Counted from the stretch's first letter, positions 45,687-58,556 are shown. The stretch: 64,000 nt of DNA from Simmondsia chinensis (GCA_018398585.1 JAGTTD010000019.1:4005702-4069701); one strand, 5' to 3'. Translations and numbers: made by a program. Notes: generated by a model from the sequence alone, not told the origin.

Positions 45687-45957
45687 TGTCAAGAAGTCAT
45701 CAGTTCCAAAAGCTTAAGCTGATGGGTGAAGGCACATGAAAGGTTTTATATTCTAATATGTCCCTTTGCGCAAATGCTCATTTGTCCTGAAAGTGAGGGC
45801 TATTGGGCTTAAATCACGTCAATTGAAAGTGAGGGCTGTTAGGATTCGAACTCGTAACCTGTTGTTTAACAAAGCTCTGATACCATGTCAAGGAACCATT
45901 TGTTCCAAAGGTCTAAGTTGATAGGAGAATGCCCAGAAATAGTTTTATAATCTACTA
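45687..45957 (-). mobile_element. TRIM, both LTRs recognisable
   Basis: On the + strand: left LTR about 45687-45757 (TGTCAAGAAGTCATCAG to TATATTCTAATA), internal sequence with a reversed T-arm-like GGATTCGAACTCGTAACC, the reversed primer site GCTCTGATACCA at 45874-45885, then the right LTR about 45886-45957 (TGTCAAGGAACCATTTGTTC). Same layout and LTR length as 8713-9344. The two LTRs are clearly diverged, so old. Confidence 0.7.
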
Positions 45958-47073
45958 TATTAGTTGAGAGTATTGGACTAGTCTAATATAGTCATATGAC
46001 ACATTAAAGTTTTAGTGTGGGAGGCTTTATATATACACTAGGGTTGAGAAAAAGATTGTGAGTTGAGATGTCTTATATACTAGGCTTTGGCTGAACCATG
46101 TAAACTAGGTTGCTCTTGATTTTACTTCCTAATTCTCTTTCGTTTGTGATTGCTATTTTAATTTAGGATTTCGATATTTTATTGATGGTCCTAACTATTT
46201 TGCACTGTTTTTTATACTTGTACAGAGAACTTTTTCCCCCCTAATAATTTTGCAAATCTAGTAAGCAAAAAGAGCTCATCCGGGAAAAGAAAAGAAAAAG
46301 AAAAAGAAAAAAAAAAGGCATGGTGACCACCATAGGGCTTTACTTGGTCATGTGCACTTTGCTTCTTTTTTTTTTTTTTTTTTTTTTCCTTAGGGTATTG
46401 CTATTTTTAGGATAAAATTATTATTTTCAGAGCAAGATTATAGTTTTTAAAGTAATTTTGTGACTTTTATTACTTGTATGTCACATTTTTTCTCTAGTGA
46501 ATATTAGTTTTTGCTTTGGTAATAATAACTCTTATTTTTATCCCTTCCAATGTAGTTTATATGTTTTTGATTGAAATTTTTTTCATTTTTCCAATAAAAT
46601 TTAAAAGATATCTAAGGTTCTGCGTGGAAACGTGTTTAAAAATTAAGGCCATTTTTGATTACCAGAAAGTAACTATGGAAATCGGAGTGTATGGGCCAGA
46701 AGTGAGCATTTGCCATCTTTTTTGGTTTACTAGGAAATTTGTAGAACATAGGAAGTGGAAATTCCTTAGTAATTTATATTTCCCTTAAAACACAAGAAGT
46801 AACTTATCTAATATTTTCAGGTAAGTTCTAATTTCTTTATATTTATTTAGCCCCTTTAGACTATTCAACTTCTCATTTTGACTACCAAATATTTTGTACA
46901 TTTTTCGTGAAAAGTTGATATATGAACTGGATTCTCAAAAAGTAAAAGTTAAATAAAAAAAAAAAATTAATTTCTATATTAACCAAACAGCGCCTCAATT
47001 TGGCAAATTCTCAAAGAAAAATCATTCCTCACTTATCTTTTCTTTGTATTAAAAACTGGAAAAAAAAAAATCA
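45958..47073. other. Spacer with homopolymer tracts
   Basis: A purine tract at 46280-46316 and a run of about 26 T at 46365-46387. A possible LTR remnant at 46000-46200. No gene. Confidence 0.4.
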
Positions 47074-47087
47074 ATGTATTTTGAGTA

Positions 47088-49639
47088 ATTTTTTTTGGTA
47101 ATTAGCGACCATGTCGCGAAACAAAACAGGCGCTCGAACAAGCGAGCCCTGAGAAAACCCCCTCAAAAAACGGGGCACAAAAAAAAAGAAAAACAACAGC
47201 AAAATAAACAGGGCTACAAACAAGACAAAATAGGGCAAACCGATCAAAGGACTCACTAAGCAAGACTCGGACTCGGGGCAAACCAAACAAAGGGGCAGAC
47301 AGGTCACCCTCTTTCAAGCATAGCGCTCACCATAGGTGGATCAAAGCCGTCAAAGTTGAAACCTACCCTTCTCCCCATTGCAATTACTCGTTCAGCTTCC
47401 AGGATCTTTTTGGTCTCTTGAGTGCGGCCACCCCGCTTCGCCTTATTCCCCTTTTTTCGCTTGCCTGAGGCCTTGGTCATTTTCTGCGCGCTGTTCCTGG
47501 GTGACATATCTTTTAAAAACTCCTGAAGCTCCCGCTTTTCATTCACCTTCATCTTGCGCTTTGACGCTTTCTTCTCCTTTTTTGTCATCACCCCCTTTCC
47601 TTTTCTCATCCCAGCTCTGCTAGGTCCCTCTACACAAGGCTCTGATCTGTTCACGGCAATGGGCTCAAAACTTGGAGGAAACACAGGCCCCGAGGACCTA
47701 GAATCATTCTCACTGGTGGAGTCTTGAGTTTCCTTCTCAAGATGCGATAACTGAGCATGAGGTTGAGCTGAATCAATTATGTCACACTCAACCCACGGGA
47801 GCAATGGAGGCAGCTGTTGGTTTCCACGCACTTCCTGAAATGGTATATGAGCACCAAGCTGGAGAGACGGATGGGGAAGAGAAGCATGTGGTCAACTACA
47901 CTCCACAAACCATTTACTGACATACTGACCATCAATATGGAAAGCAAGCTGACCCGTCGACAACTCTATCATGCTTACCCCTTCATTGAATGGCCCCACA
48001 GTGCGACTCCCATGACCCTCATCGCCCACATCAGTGGTCCTGTGAACAGGAGAACGTTGAGCCACTGTGGTATGGCGCGCCAAGGTGGTGCACTGATTGT
48101 CTCGGTGTGGATTCATTGACGAAGAGGTCCGTTCTCTTGCTAATCTGGCTAACGCCGCCAGAGCAACAACACTGGGAGAGTAATCTGGAATCAACTCTAT
48201 CCTACCCTCTTTGACTAGGACCAATCTGGAAACGCCATTAAATTGGACTTGGACCATTTGATGAATAAGTGATGGGGAGCAGGTGTCAATGAGGATCCTG
48301 GCAACATCAATGCATCTCATAGCAGACATCCTCGAGTCTACCCTGACTAACTTCCCCCATAATCTCGCGAGGTCAAAAAAGCATTCCTGAGTCCAGCATT
48401 GGACAGGCAGTCCAAAAACCTCGATCCATACTTTTATGTTAAGTGATCCAAGAATCTCGCCGGAGTATTTAGAAATCTCTTTAAATTTCCTAAGAAGAAC
48501 CTCGAGATGCGGGCCGAGGTAAGACTCCAAAGTCTCAGCGGAATCACAAACCAGGATGAAAGTGGTGGTGCTTAACCCTTTAGGGGATAAACCGTGAAGG
48601 TCGTTCTCCGTGATAAAGATGAGGATATTATCCAGACTCACCTCATCCGACGAGTGCGCAATTATAGACCGCTTTAGCCAATCCTCCACATTCTTGTTAG
48701 TGCTGGAAACCATAATCCTTGGTATGTCAGAACCCGCAGAACCTCTGGCCCGAGTAGTAGAAGTCTCATCCTGACCATGAATACTGACAGCGGCTCTGGA
48801 CTGTTGGAAAACCCTTGAACGATGCTGGCTCCGGACAGATGACTCAGTTGATCTTCTGGACGGGTTAGCCCATTCAACCCTAAGCTTGGCACCCACCACC
48901 CATCTACCATTCATAGATGAAATTGCTCTAGCAGCTTCCCTCGAATCATGAAACTGAACAAAACCATACGAGCACGTAGACCTCAGCCCTCTCTTAAAAG
49001 GAACAAAAGTATCATAAATTGACCTGAAATCTCGGAAGACATACTTGAGCTAGGAGTTCGTCGTTCTCTCAGGTAAGCCATCAACGAAGATGGACACCGT
49101 CCCACAGGATATTGGCATTGGTCTCCAAATGGGTGATTGATGAATGGGTAAATGTTGGAAAGGAGGCGTGTGAAATTGGTCTGGAGGGGTTAGAGGAGGG
49201 GAATATTTGGGTTTCGTTTTGGTAGCTAAAGGTTCTAGGTGGTGACGGTGGCAGAGGAGGTGGATAAGGTGCAATGGAGGTGGGGAAGGGGAAATGTTAT
49301 GTAAATTGGGTAGGGGAGACGGAGGGGATGAGGGAGTGGCGATGGCTTTTTCATGGAGGATGAGGGGAGATTGTGGGTGGTGGTGGTGGCTTTGTTGGTG
49401 GAGATCGGAGGGCCGGCAGATGGCCGTGGTGGTTGTTGCAGCAAGGCCAGCTGGAGGTCCTCAGATTGTGCTGATCGTTGCACGACTCCACCGGCAGGAC
49501 AAGGGCGAGGCCGTTGAAGCAACACCTGTCGCCGGACAGCCCCTCACGCGCCCCCACGCTCCGGAACAGGGTGGCGCGTGGGGTGGGTAGTGTTACCGTT
49601 GCTTATTTACAGAGGAGAGAGAAGAGAGCGCTTTTCTGT
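47088..49639 (-). mobile_element. L1-type LINE carrying ORF1 only
   Basis: Exact 14-bp duplications (ATGTATTTTGAGTA at 47074-47087 and 49640-49653) bracket 2,552 bp. On the - strand it has a GC-rich 5' region (49300-49639), one long ORF1 frame (47304-49274), a roughly 200-bp 3' UTR and a poly(A) seen as T's at 47090-47096. No endonuclease, RT or RNase H coding lies between ORF1 and the 3' UTR. The 3' UTR matches the fragment at 52545. The RRM in ORF1 places it with the BNR-type L1 clade described from sugar beet. Confidence 0.88.
47304..49274 (-). pseudogene. LINE ORF1 (RRM and DUF4283-like), two nonsense codons
   Basis: One frame of about 657 codons. After a P/H-rich N-terminus there is an RRM: SIFVDGLPERTTNS as RNP2 region, CSYGFVQFHDSREAARAI as RNP1 region, and RWVVGAKLRVEWANPS. 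A DUF4283-like domain follows (ILIFITENDLHGLSPKGLST, IWIEVFGLPVQCW-type text, FDLARLWGKLVRVDSRMSAM). The C-terminus is K/R-rich (KGKGVMTKKEKKASKRKMK) and ends near RRVGFNFDGFDPPMVSAMLE. Internal stops are a TAG near 49050, just after RNP2, and a TGA at 47892. Neither shifts the frame. ORF1 proteins bind element RNA in the ribonucleoprotein used for target-primed reverse transcription. The real start codon is uncertain. Confidence 0.88.
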
Positions 49640-49653
49640 ATGTATTTTGAGTA

Positions 49654-50357
49654 TATATTTTCCTTTATTTTCTTCTAAAGTTCAATCTTTCTGTTATATT
49701 ATTGTTAAATCTCTCCCTCCTTAAAAGCTCTCAAATTCTAAATCGTGCATTTCTAAAGTCTCACTAAGAAAAATACATAAGGCTCTTAAGGAAAAGACGA
49801 ATGCCTTGATAAAAGAACACGTCTTTTAATAAATAGCCATGTCCCTTCGTTATGTTTCTTAATAAAGAGACATGTGTTTTAGTGAAAAGACACATCTATC
49901 AATAAAAAGATGCGTTTATTAACTAAAGGACACGACCATGGGTGTTTTAATGGAAGACACCCTTGACTCCTCTAAAAATATAATCTGATCATCTGTCTAT
50001 CACAACATATAAACACATATACATGAAAGATAATTAAAAGTACTTTACTCCATTGTAAATCATACATTAACGAAAGTAGTTACGAGGGTGAAATTAGATT
50101 TCTTCGCTATGCATACTTAAGGGTCAATCAAGGATTGCTATTAATTAAGGTATATTCTCAATCTTAACGCGCAAAAATCATGAAGGTCAATATCTATGGA
50201 AATTGTTATTTTATGCATATAATTTAAGTTTAATATATTTATGGTTAATATTTTAACCATAAAACTTATAAAGTAAATACAATTGACGAAATAAAAAAGG
50301 AAGAAAAGGAAGACTTAATACAATTGCAATATGTTATTATAGAAAATTAAAAAATAT
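49654..50357. other. AT-rich spacer
   Basis: ACATGTCTTTTAATAAA-type words (about 49810-49930: AGACACG, AAAGACACAT, AAGATGCG) form a loose repeat. No gene. Confidence 0.4.
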
Positions 50358-50392
50358 AAACACCTCCATACTATGCACGGGATAACACTGGT
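50358..50392 (+). mobile_element. Eroded Helitron 3' end
   Basis: TATGCACGGGATAACACTGGT, followed by T. CTGGT fits the CTRRT terminus and GCACGGG is the right arm of the standard hairpin. The left arm is degraded. Related to 364-392. Confidence 0.5.
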
Positions 50393-50627
50393 TATCGTTA
50401 TGACAGATGCGATAAGGCAGAGCTTTCTTAGGAATCGCCCTTATCGTCTCCTTAATTATTATTGGAAAAAGAACAAGAAAAATTAACTATTCATGTGCTG
50501 GGCCAGCCCATGTGAAATATAGGTCTCGGCCCAGATAAAAGAGCTGTTCTTGTGGGCCTAGGCCCATATAATGAAATTATACATTTGGGCACAAGGCTGG
50601 ACGCCATGATCAAGCAAGAGCCTAGTA

Positions 50628-51014
50628 CTATTATTTGCGTCAAAGGTTCCTGTACCTTTGCTATTTTATCAATTTAAGCCTAGTACTTTTAATTGTGTCA
50701 ATTTAGTTCTTGTGTAAGTAATCTTGTGTCAATTTGGTCGTTAGAGTATATCTTTATATTAACGTATTGAAGAAATTTTTAATAGTTTGGCCACTGGTTG
50801 CGCTAAATTGAGTCGACGGGTAGATTTGTAGTCATTAACTGCATCTGACGTGGCTGTGCCGCTAAAAATTACATCATGAACTTAACTTTAATTTGACCAT
50901 GGACTCAATTGACATAATATAAATTTTTAGATGGACTAAATAGTCACAATTAAAAGGACAAGGACCATATTAATTCAATGAGCCAAATATATAGACATTT
51001 AGTGTAAATAAACC
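50628..51014. mobile_element. Mutator-like MITE, family A, copy 3 (degenerate)
   Basis: TTATTTGCGTCAAAGGTTCC at the left and GTGTAAATAAACCTT at the right are the family ends. The interior has TAATTGTGTCAATTTAGTTC and ACTAAATAGTCACAATTAAA. No 9-bp duplication could be matched. Confidence 0.65.
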
Positions 51015-51192
51015 TTATACAATTTAGATACTAAATTTGTGCACCCAATAACATAATACAAAATTTCTTGAGTTTGAAACTCTAATTTGTAAATCAATAA
51101 AGTAATTAGAAAATTACTTTAATTTCAACTAATAAATTAAGAAGTCTCCATATTATTTATCCAAATTTAAATATCTAGTTGTGAAAACTCAA

Positions 51193-51365
51193 TTGAAGGG
51201 ATAGAGTGTCGTTTTAGGCCGAAAGGTCTGAAATTCGATTCCACTCATGAACCTCTCCCTGAGAAGTCCTTGACTTAACTGGCTCCTGTGATGTGTGGAT
51301 CGCCACATAGGTCGGGATTTACTGGATAACAGGGGTTCCTCGTTTACACAAAAAAAAAAAAAAAA
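51193..51365 (+). mobile_element. tRNA-derived SINE with poly(A) tail
   Basis: A head with a box A-like GGGATAGAGTGTCG and a box B-like GGTCTGAAATTCGATTCC, a unique body, and a tail of about 20 A. Flanked by AAAACTCAA (51184-51192, 51366-51374). This differs from the 5S family in head, body and tail, and so probably uses L1-type rather than RTE-type machinery. Confidence 0.72.
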
Positions 51366-51470
51366 AAAACTCAACCTATATAGTTGCATTTTTCGGTGCC
51401 TTGGAGGCATGAGATGCTTATAAATATTCAAACCAATCTAGGGTCGAAATAACATGTTGAACCAGAACAA

Positions 51471-51740
51471 TCTCTCATCTTTTTTTTGCCGATGACAACA
51501 TTTTGTTTGGTAATGCTTCCATTGAGACATGTAGGAACTGAAATTATTCTTGGACCACTATTGTCTTCAGTCAGGGCAACAAATTAAATTCCATCCTATG
51601 TGTTTGCAGAAAATGTCCCTACAACTACAAGGATTCGAATTTGTAGCCTATTTAGAGTTAATATTGCCATTAACTTGGAAAATACCTTGTCTTCCAATTG
51701 GTAGGCGAGAGAGTACTACAAAAAAGTTACTTGTTGGTAA
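51471..51740 (+). pseudogene. L1 LINE reverse transcriptase fragment
   Basis: The frame reads ISHLFFADDNILFGNASIET, containing the FADD catalytic motif of plant L1 RT. A stop and frame changes follow, then SGQQIKFHP and LPLTWKIPCLPIGR, the next conserved blocks. Both ends are truncated. + strand. Confidence 0.78.
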
Positions 51741-51834
51741 TGACGAGTTTTCTGTTTGGAAAGATTTTACTAATAGAAATCGGTCTGTCACTGATCCGGG
51801 GACACAAACTTTATCCGTAAATTTACTAACATAA

Positions 51835-52544
51835 ATATAAAGCTGTTGATAATCGCCCCCTAATAGTCACAAATGTTCATTTCTTAGTAAATGTTGTACC
51901 AATTGTAAAATTAATTTTAAAAATTATAAGAGATAAGATAATCAATTTGCATTTATTTTGATAACTAAGAGAAAACATCCTTGTAGATACAAGAAGAAGG
52001 CTTTTGTAGGTACAAGAGCCAAAAAGAAATTATACAAGCAAAGAAAGAAAATAAAATTAAAGATAAACCCTAATTAGATGCGCATCATAATTAAAGCCAG
52101 ACTGATTAAACCCTGATTTATGATCAGTGTTCGAAATCAATATACGAGGTTTCTCCAAGCAATGATGAAACGAAAAATGCTATTGGTAAAGAGGAGTAAT
52201 ATAATAGAGTTACTTTATAGAAGGGACAAAGACTGAGAACCACTCTTTTTAGCTAAGTTGGAGTCAAAAGTATATTATTAACCATCAAATATTAATTCTT
52301 CATGCTACTTTTCTTTTTGTCCGTATCTCACTTCTCTTTACGCTATTGTTTTCGACCCATAATTATCATTTTTTTATAATATATCTTTACTTGTATCCAC
52401 AGAAATCTAAGTTCGAGCTAATAGAGTAGCATCATAATTGTACTTAAAAGGAAACACTATGGAGTATATTTGACAAGGAGCGGAAAAGAAAAGTTTGATT
52501 TGAATACATCAAATTCGAAGAGTAGATTTGATGAGCAAGAAAAA
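51835..52544. other. AT-rich spacer
   Basis: Nothing recognised. Confidence 0.4.
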
Positions 52545-52815
52545 AAAAATATATTGTTTTTTTTTTTTTTTTTTGACAATTAGTGGCATAGTTGCGATAT
52601 AAAACATGTGACTCGAGTAAGCGAGGCTTAAGAGAACCCGAATAAATAGGGAAATAGAAACACGAAAATAGGAAAATATGGCAAAAACAAAAGAATAATG
52701 ATAAAAGAACAAAAGCAGGCTCCACATGGCTAAAACGACACTGAGAGGGATGGGCTTGGAGCAAAGGGAGACGACGAACTGATAGAGCAGGAGAGCAAAT
52801 GACAGGGGAACTGGC
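52545..52815 (-). mobile_element. L1 LINE 3' UTR fragment
   Basis: A run of T at 52556-52574 (reversed poly(A)) is followed by text homologous to the 3' UTR of the LINE at 47088 (on the - strand CTCGCTTACTCGAG, ATCGCAACTATGCCACTAAT). It is 5'-truncated, and I found no clear duplication. Confidence 0.7.
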
Positions 52816-52948
52816 CAAATACTGCGTTATTCCATTCTTGCAAAAAACTCAATCATATGCCAAACCGAGCCTTTTCCCAAGCTTCTATCTACATTTCGCA
52901 ACAGAAAGCTCGCCAACGTCCTTGACATTGTCACTCTTTCTTATGAAC

Positions 52949-53660
52949 TGTTGAAAAAATGATACAAGCTAATTTTAAGAATAATGAAAAATAATATTTT
53001 CAAGACCCGTTACTAGCTGTTTAATGTCATTGAAATATTACCGTTGGAAATTTATCAACAATATAGCTGTTGCAATTTATTACGTATGTTTATAGCCGTT
53101 GAAATTTATTGCACCCGATTTTAATACCTTTTACCGTTTCTACACTATTTTATATATGCCGTCAATTACTTCCCACTATTTACCTCTCTCTCCACAAAAA
53201 AAAAACCCCACAATTCTCTAAAGCTTTGGCCGATGCAATCAAATTGGCCTTCGTCAATTATTCTCTCTTCAGGAGATCTAAGTTCCAATTTATCATTATC
53301 CAAAATTTGGGCAAAGTTCTTCAGCACTCCTACCCGGTAATTAACGAGTGCACGTTATGAGTCAGATCGCGTTAATCCTGGAGGACGGCTGCATGTTATA
53401 CTGTATGCACCGAAGCAGCGGCGACATCGTCTTTTAGGACAGTGGCATTTACCACAGCGCGATATCATGATTTTGTAAGATCTTTCTAATTACTCTCTTC
53501 TTCTTTGATATGCCTGAATACTAGCCAATTTCTTTGATATGACAACAACTTGTTTTGTTTCTATCTCTATCGATGAAATTCGAAAGTTTAATAATGTAAT
53601 AGACCATGCCTTTTTGGTGCTTTTCTGACTGTTTATTTACGGGAGTCAATTTTTTTAACA
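52949..53660 (+). repeat. LARD 5' LTR
   Basis: 712 bp. A TATA box (TTTTATATATG) is at about 53148. A small ORF (53109-53360) is shared with the other LTR only because the LTRs are copies. Confidence 0.92.
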
Positions 53661-56600
53661 ATCTAAAAGACGATTTAACATGTGATTAATTAGAAGCATT
53701 TCTTTTTACTAGATCTGTAAAAGTTAAAGAAACTCATATGTGAGTTCAACATGACAATAATAATTTATGTTTCTATCAGAATATAATGGAGGTAGACGAA
53801 AAAATGACTAAGGCAAGGAAGAAGGTAAATAGTAGTTGCGCTTATAGAACCGAAACTTCATAAATTGTCCGAGTACAAGTTTTCTTTTGAGAAAAATATT
53901 TGCAAATATTGGTTCAGATTGTTCATCTGATTGCTCTCTATGAATTAGAGTCTGGGTTTAATTATTTTTCCATTTTTAGGCATTTTTTAATTTTGCAAAA
54001 GAACTCGTCTTTCTCTGACAGAAAATATTATTTTTTGGAAAAAAAGCACCATAAACTTGTCTGAGTCTTATTGAAGAACACGTTAATAACAAAGGGACTT
54101 TAACTGGGTTAAATGTATCGGGCCCATTTGAATATTATTAAAATTCATCGTTTGGGCCATTGGTTGGGACATTAATCAAAAAAAAAAAAAGGGAAAAAGG
54201 GCCTAGCTATTATTTTAAAGAGGTCCTGTTTCAACTGCTAATTGAAAGAATTCTTGAGTTATTACGTTGTTGCTAGCATGTTTGTTGTGATTAGGAATTT
54301 ATCTCCTAATTATACGTTACGATCCAAGTTAAAATATTACTCTGTTATTTGTATCCTCTAATGTCCAGAATCTCTGAATTTATAAAGCTGAAACCATCTA
54401 GATCAATTCTAGGTTGTCTACTTTTTGTTGGAGTCCCATTTTTGCCACCAATCTAATTTACGATGTGAGAGATGAAGAGAGAGTAGAAACAGAAAGCTAG
54501 GATTCAGTGTCTTTGATTATTGGACCATCTGATTCTTCTTGTCCTCGTAAAAGGTTCATGAAAGCTAGATTTAAGTGAGTTGTAGGCTTGTGAACATTTT
54601 GCAGTCGATTGAAACATATTGGTAATTGGAAAATTTTTAACTCTTGAGGTGAAACTGTTCAAATTGAGAGCACTTTAGCTAATGCGATATAGATTATGTA
54701 ACTTACATTTAGGATTAAAATAATTAACCCATTGTAAAAATGAGACATCTAGAAATGTGAGATCCCGAATTTTTCCTAGATCTATCAAAATTTGAAATCT
54801 TGGGATTTAGATCTTGCATTTATATCCGACGTGTGAGTCATTGACACTTGGAATTGTCGATTTGCTTGATCTAGTTGGGATATCTAATTTTTGACATAAT
54901 TATATGCTTCAATCTGTAAATTGATGATTACTCCATCATCCTGCTGCTCACCCCGTTACAAATAGTGGAGTCATGTGAGAAAAGAATAAAAGGAAATCAA
55001 CGAAAAGGGTGCACATCTGCCTCACTTGTATGCTTGGATTTGAATATTGCTAGAGGTTGTAAATCTGTTAAATACATGGGTGTGTATGTGGGATTCGTAC
55101 TGTGTGTGATGGTGCTGATTATCCATAAAAATTTCAAAGTCTAGAGGATTTTTCCCTATCTGTTGACCATCTGAATTGAGCAAGGGAAATGGCTTCTTTC
55201 TAGATGAATGATAGAAAAATGAAAGTGCAGGCCAGTAGAAATGACAAAGAATGCCCGTTATGCGTTGCTGAGATGTCAAAGACAATAAACAATGCCTAGG
55301 TAACCTCAGTCAAAACCAAGTCAGTGGTTAACTTGAAAGTTGTTAAAATATCCTAGTTAGCTCATGGATATGCCTTCATGTGCCATTTGATCTGGGACCT
55401 ATAGATTTAGTTAACCCCATTTAGTTGCTATAAAAACCTTTACTGAGGTAACTTAGGCATATGGACTGTGATTTATAAACTTCTTATGTCTAGTAATCTC
55501 TATGATCATGACATGAGGCTCTTCAGGATGCTGTGAGCTGCATATTGTATGCTTGCCTTTGGTTCACTTATATAGTTTGGTGTAGATTCTTGTTCTAGTG
55601 GAGCAATTTCTGAGTTAAATTGCTCGAGCCTGACCGTATTGGTGATAGGAGGAAAGTTCTTGGTTTGGGTGTGTTTCTCAATTTTCATGAAACTGCATTG
55701 AAGAGTATACTAATGAGTTTATTATTGCATTACTAAATGTTGACAGTGAGGGTAGAACCCATGATCCTATGGCACAATTAAAGGAGTACTAACCACTCAT
55801 CTACATGTTATTTATGGACTGTATATGATTTTGTGTATCAGTCTTCATATTGATGTGTATCATATGTTTCCTATGACTATGTTCGAAGCAAGTTGGTATG
55901 TTGTCACTTGTTGCTTGAAGTAATGATAAACATGTTGTTTATAGACTTCTTTCTAGCTGAATATGCTGATATAACATGCTGCTAGGGACTTTTACATACT
56001 GGATTTTGCAGTAATGGAGTATTACTTGCTGTTTATGATGTGCAATTGCTGTATGTTGTGTAGATACTGCAGATTATAATGTTTAGCTATGGTACATTGC
56101 TGTCCATACTGGTGTAATGATGGTGTTTGGACTGTTTTGCTTAATTTTAGCTAAGAATTAGGAAAAAATGATATGTTTGAGTCATATGAGGACTGTGTGT
56201 TGTCTTCGAAGATTTATTATGCTCTTAGGATCATTGTTTCATGCCTTCTTTTCTAGTTTTTGGAAAAAGAGTAAGGTGCAAGCCACATGAGAACCTTGAT
56301 TGATCATAGACTTGGCATTTAGCTTGTACCTAGATAGCTTAGCTGGGTTATTGTCATATGTTGTGTGCTCATGTTAGTCGTTCGAATAACATACTATATG
56401 ACCTTAGTGTTCATTTGATGAGAATAAAAATGTGGCATCGCATCACAAGCTCAACATACTAAGGTAATTGATATCATTATGTTTTTGGTGAATAATACAA
56501 TACTCGTCCCGTTATATCATATGTAAGTGGTGGACCTTGTCTACATACATTGATCCAAATAATGAATATTAAAGTGCTCTAATTAAATTGTTGAAGCACT

Positions 56601-58556
56601 AGTGAATTACTATGAATGGGGTTTACGTTGTAATAGACTCTTTGTTGTGTTGGGTGTTTGATATCAATGAGAGTTATTCTACTAATTACAATGTATTTAG
56701 GCTCATTAGTGAGTTATGTTTTGTGACACCCCTCTTAAACCTGCATATTTTAGTTGTCCTTAAAGACTGAGTTGGCAGGTAGAAAATTTGAGTGACTTAG
56801 GAATATAGTGTAAGACATTCCATTATGGGGGATTGTAAGACTACCTGAGAGCCTATGAGGTATGTTGTCTGATCATAATCTTTTTTTATTATTGTGTTGC
56901 TAGTTATAGCTAGCTTATGAAAATTGATTATGATAGAAATATTATTTTGATGACTGTCCAAAGTCAGTGTGAATAGCTTGATGATGCTAACACTTGAACT
57001 TGAAAGCCTTGCAGAGGCCTGAGTTGCCTTAAGTTGAATTGTAAAAGGCATCTTGTAAACTATGGTATCCTGTATCTCTCTCTCTTGATATCACCAAAAT
57101 TTAATACAACATTGGTAAAACATGAACTACCCTTAATAGTAATAACGCATGTACGCTAAGTACGATGAGAATGGGTATATGGTCCTTTGTGACCTAAACT
57201 GGTGATAATGTTTCACAATTGTGATGAGATGTGAAAGTGACAATTTGCGGTATATGATTTTCGTGACAACTGTATATACGATATACGTACTATGTGAGTA
57301 CTTGGGGTGGAGATGTAATTTTACCAGTATAATGTGTGCTCCACTAATGTGTTATACTGACTCTTATTGAAGTTGGCAGGCGATGGATCTAGTTGTCTAA
57401 CAGCTCATTGCAGGTACCTCAATGTGGGGTCAGAGCAACTCGTGATTGATGTTGGCAGTGGTCAACTCTGAAGTACCGCTTTGTTGCAATACAGTGTTGA
57501 AATGACATTGATGATGGTTGAGCTTGATGCTTTAACCTAACCATAGTCTATAATGGGTGGTGTGGACACTGCACACTTGATGGGTATGGCAAGAGGAGAC
57601 CTATTCGTCTAAGGCTTAAGAGAAAGTGATTGTGTAAGGTCTGAAAAGAACCATGTGGATCCATTGATAAAGATTCTATGTTGTAAGACAGTTGTGGAAA
57701 CATCAAAGGGGACGGGACTAAAGTCTATACATGAATAAATTGTGATGTATCTAACCTGGTTTTAACAGGTTCAATGTAAAAAGTCATAGTTTCATTCAAA
57801 GATTGCACCGTGTTTTATGATGTCCCTCCCTATGGTGTGACAGTGTGGAGACGGGTCCATATCCATATGTTTGGTGGTGTAAGCAAGGCTTACACTTGAT
57901 GGACACTGTCTGTATGTTATCAGGGGTGAGGTTGAGCTTTAGCTCTTAATGGACCCATATCCATATGTTTGGTGGTGTGAGGTAACACACACTTGATGGG
58001 ATCCACCTATGTAGGTGTGGGAGTCTGGCCGCTTCCTATGAAGGTTCAAGACTTGCCTTCTAGAGCGCCTATGAATATACAGAACGAGCGCATGGCCGAT
58101 AAAACGTGCCGAACTGCACGAGTTGTCGTTATGTTACCAAGGGGTAAGGTTAAGCTCTAGCTCTTAATGGACCCATAGCTATATATTTGGTGGTGTGCGG
58201 TAACACATACTTGATGGGATCCACCTATATAGGTGTGGGAGTATGGCCGCTCCCTATGAAGGTTTAAGACTTGCCTTCTAGAGCGCCCATGAATATCCAG
58301 GACGAGCGCATGGCCAATAAAACGGCGCCAAACTACAGGAGTTGCCAAGATATGGAGTTTGGTATGTGTCCGAGTGGCAAACTATACAACCCCTTGTGAG
58401 GTTTAAGACGATAGTCACCTTGCAAGATGTTGGTCCTAAACTTGGGTTACACTAGGTGACGATTCAAGTCGCGAGACATCAGCACTGAAACACTGAACTC
58501 CATTTGCCCAATCTATTCTTCTTTGTTCTCTTTCGCTTGTATCCTTTCTGGGGGAT
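53661..58556 (+). other. LARD internal region, no coding capacity seen
   Basis: 4.9 kb of moderately AT-rich DNA with ORFs of at most about 90 codons, none recognisable. Its right third contains the tandem repeat described separately. I see no captured host exon, but could not test this. Confidence 0.6.
57843..58340 (+). repeat. Tandem repeat of about 210-217 bp inside the LARD
   Basis: Two full units (57914-58130, 58131-58340) and a partial first one (57843-57913). Each unit contains AGCTCTTAATGGACCCATA, TTTGGTGGTGTG, ACTTGATGGGATCCACCTAT and GCCTTCTAGAGCGCC. The units differ at scattered positions. Confidence 0.85.

Noticed and set aside
47378..49590. + strand ORFs over the LINE (for example 49294-49590)
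   Set aside because: The real frame is ORF1 on the - strand. The + strand ORFs lie antisense in GC-rich sequence.
51193..51365. tRNA gene (box B-like motif)
   Set aside because: No cloverleaf can be completed, and the poly(A) tail and flanking repeats point to a SINE. The same applies to the T-arm-like motifs in the TRIMs.
52444..52818. 124-codon - strand ORF
   Set aside because: It overlaps the L1 3' UTR and poly(A), with low-complexity F/L/K translation.
53109..53360. Conserved 83-codon ORF, also at 58718-58966
   Set aside because: Its conservation follows from both copies lying in the two LTRs of one element. No known domain.
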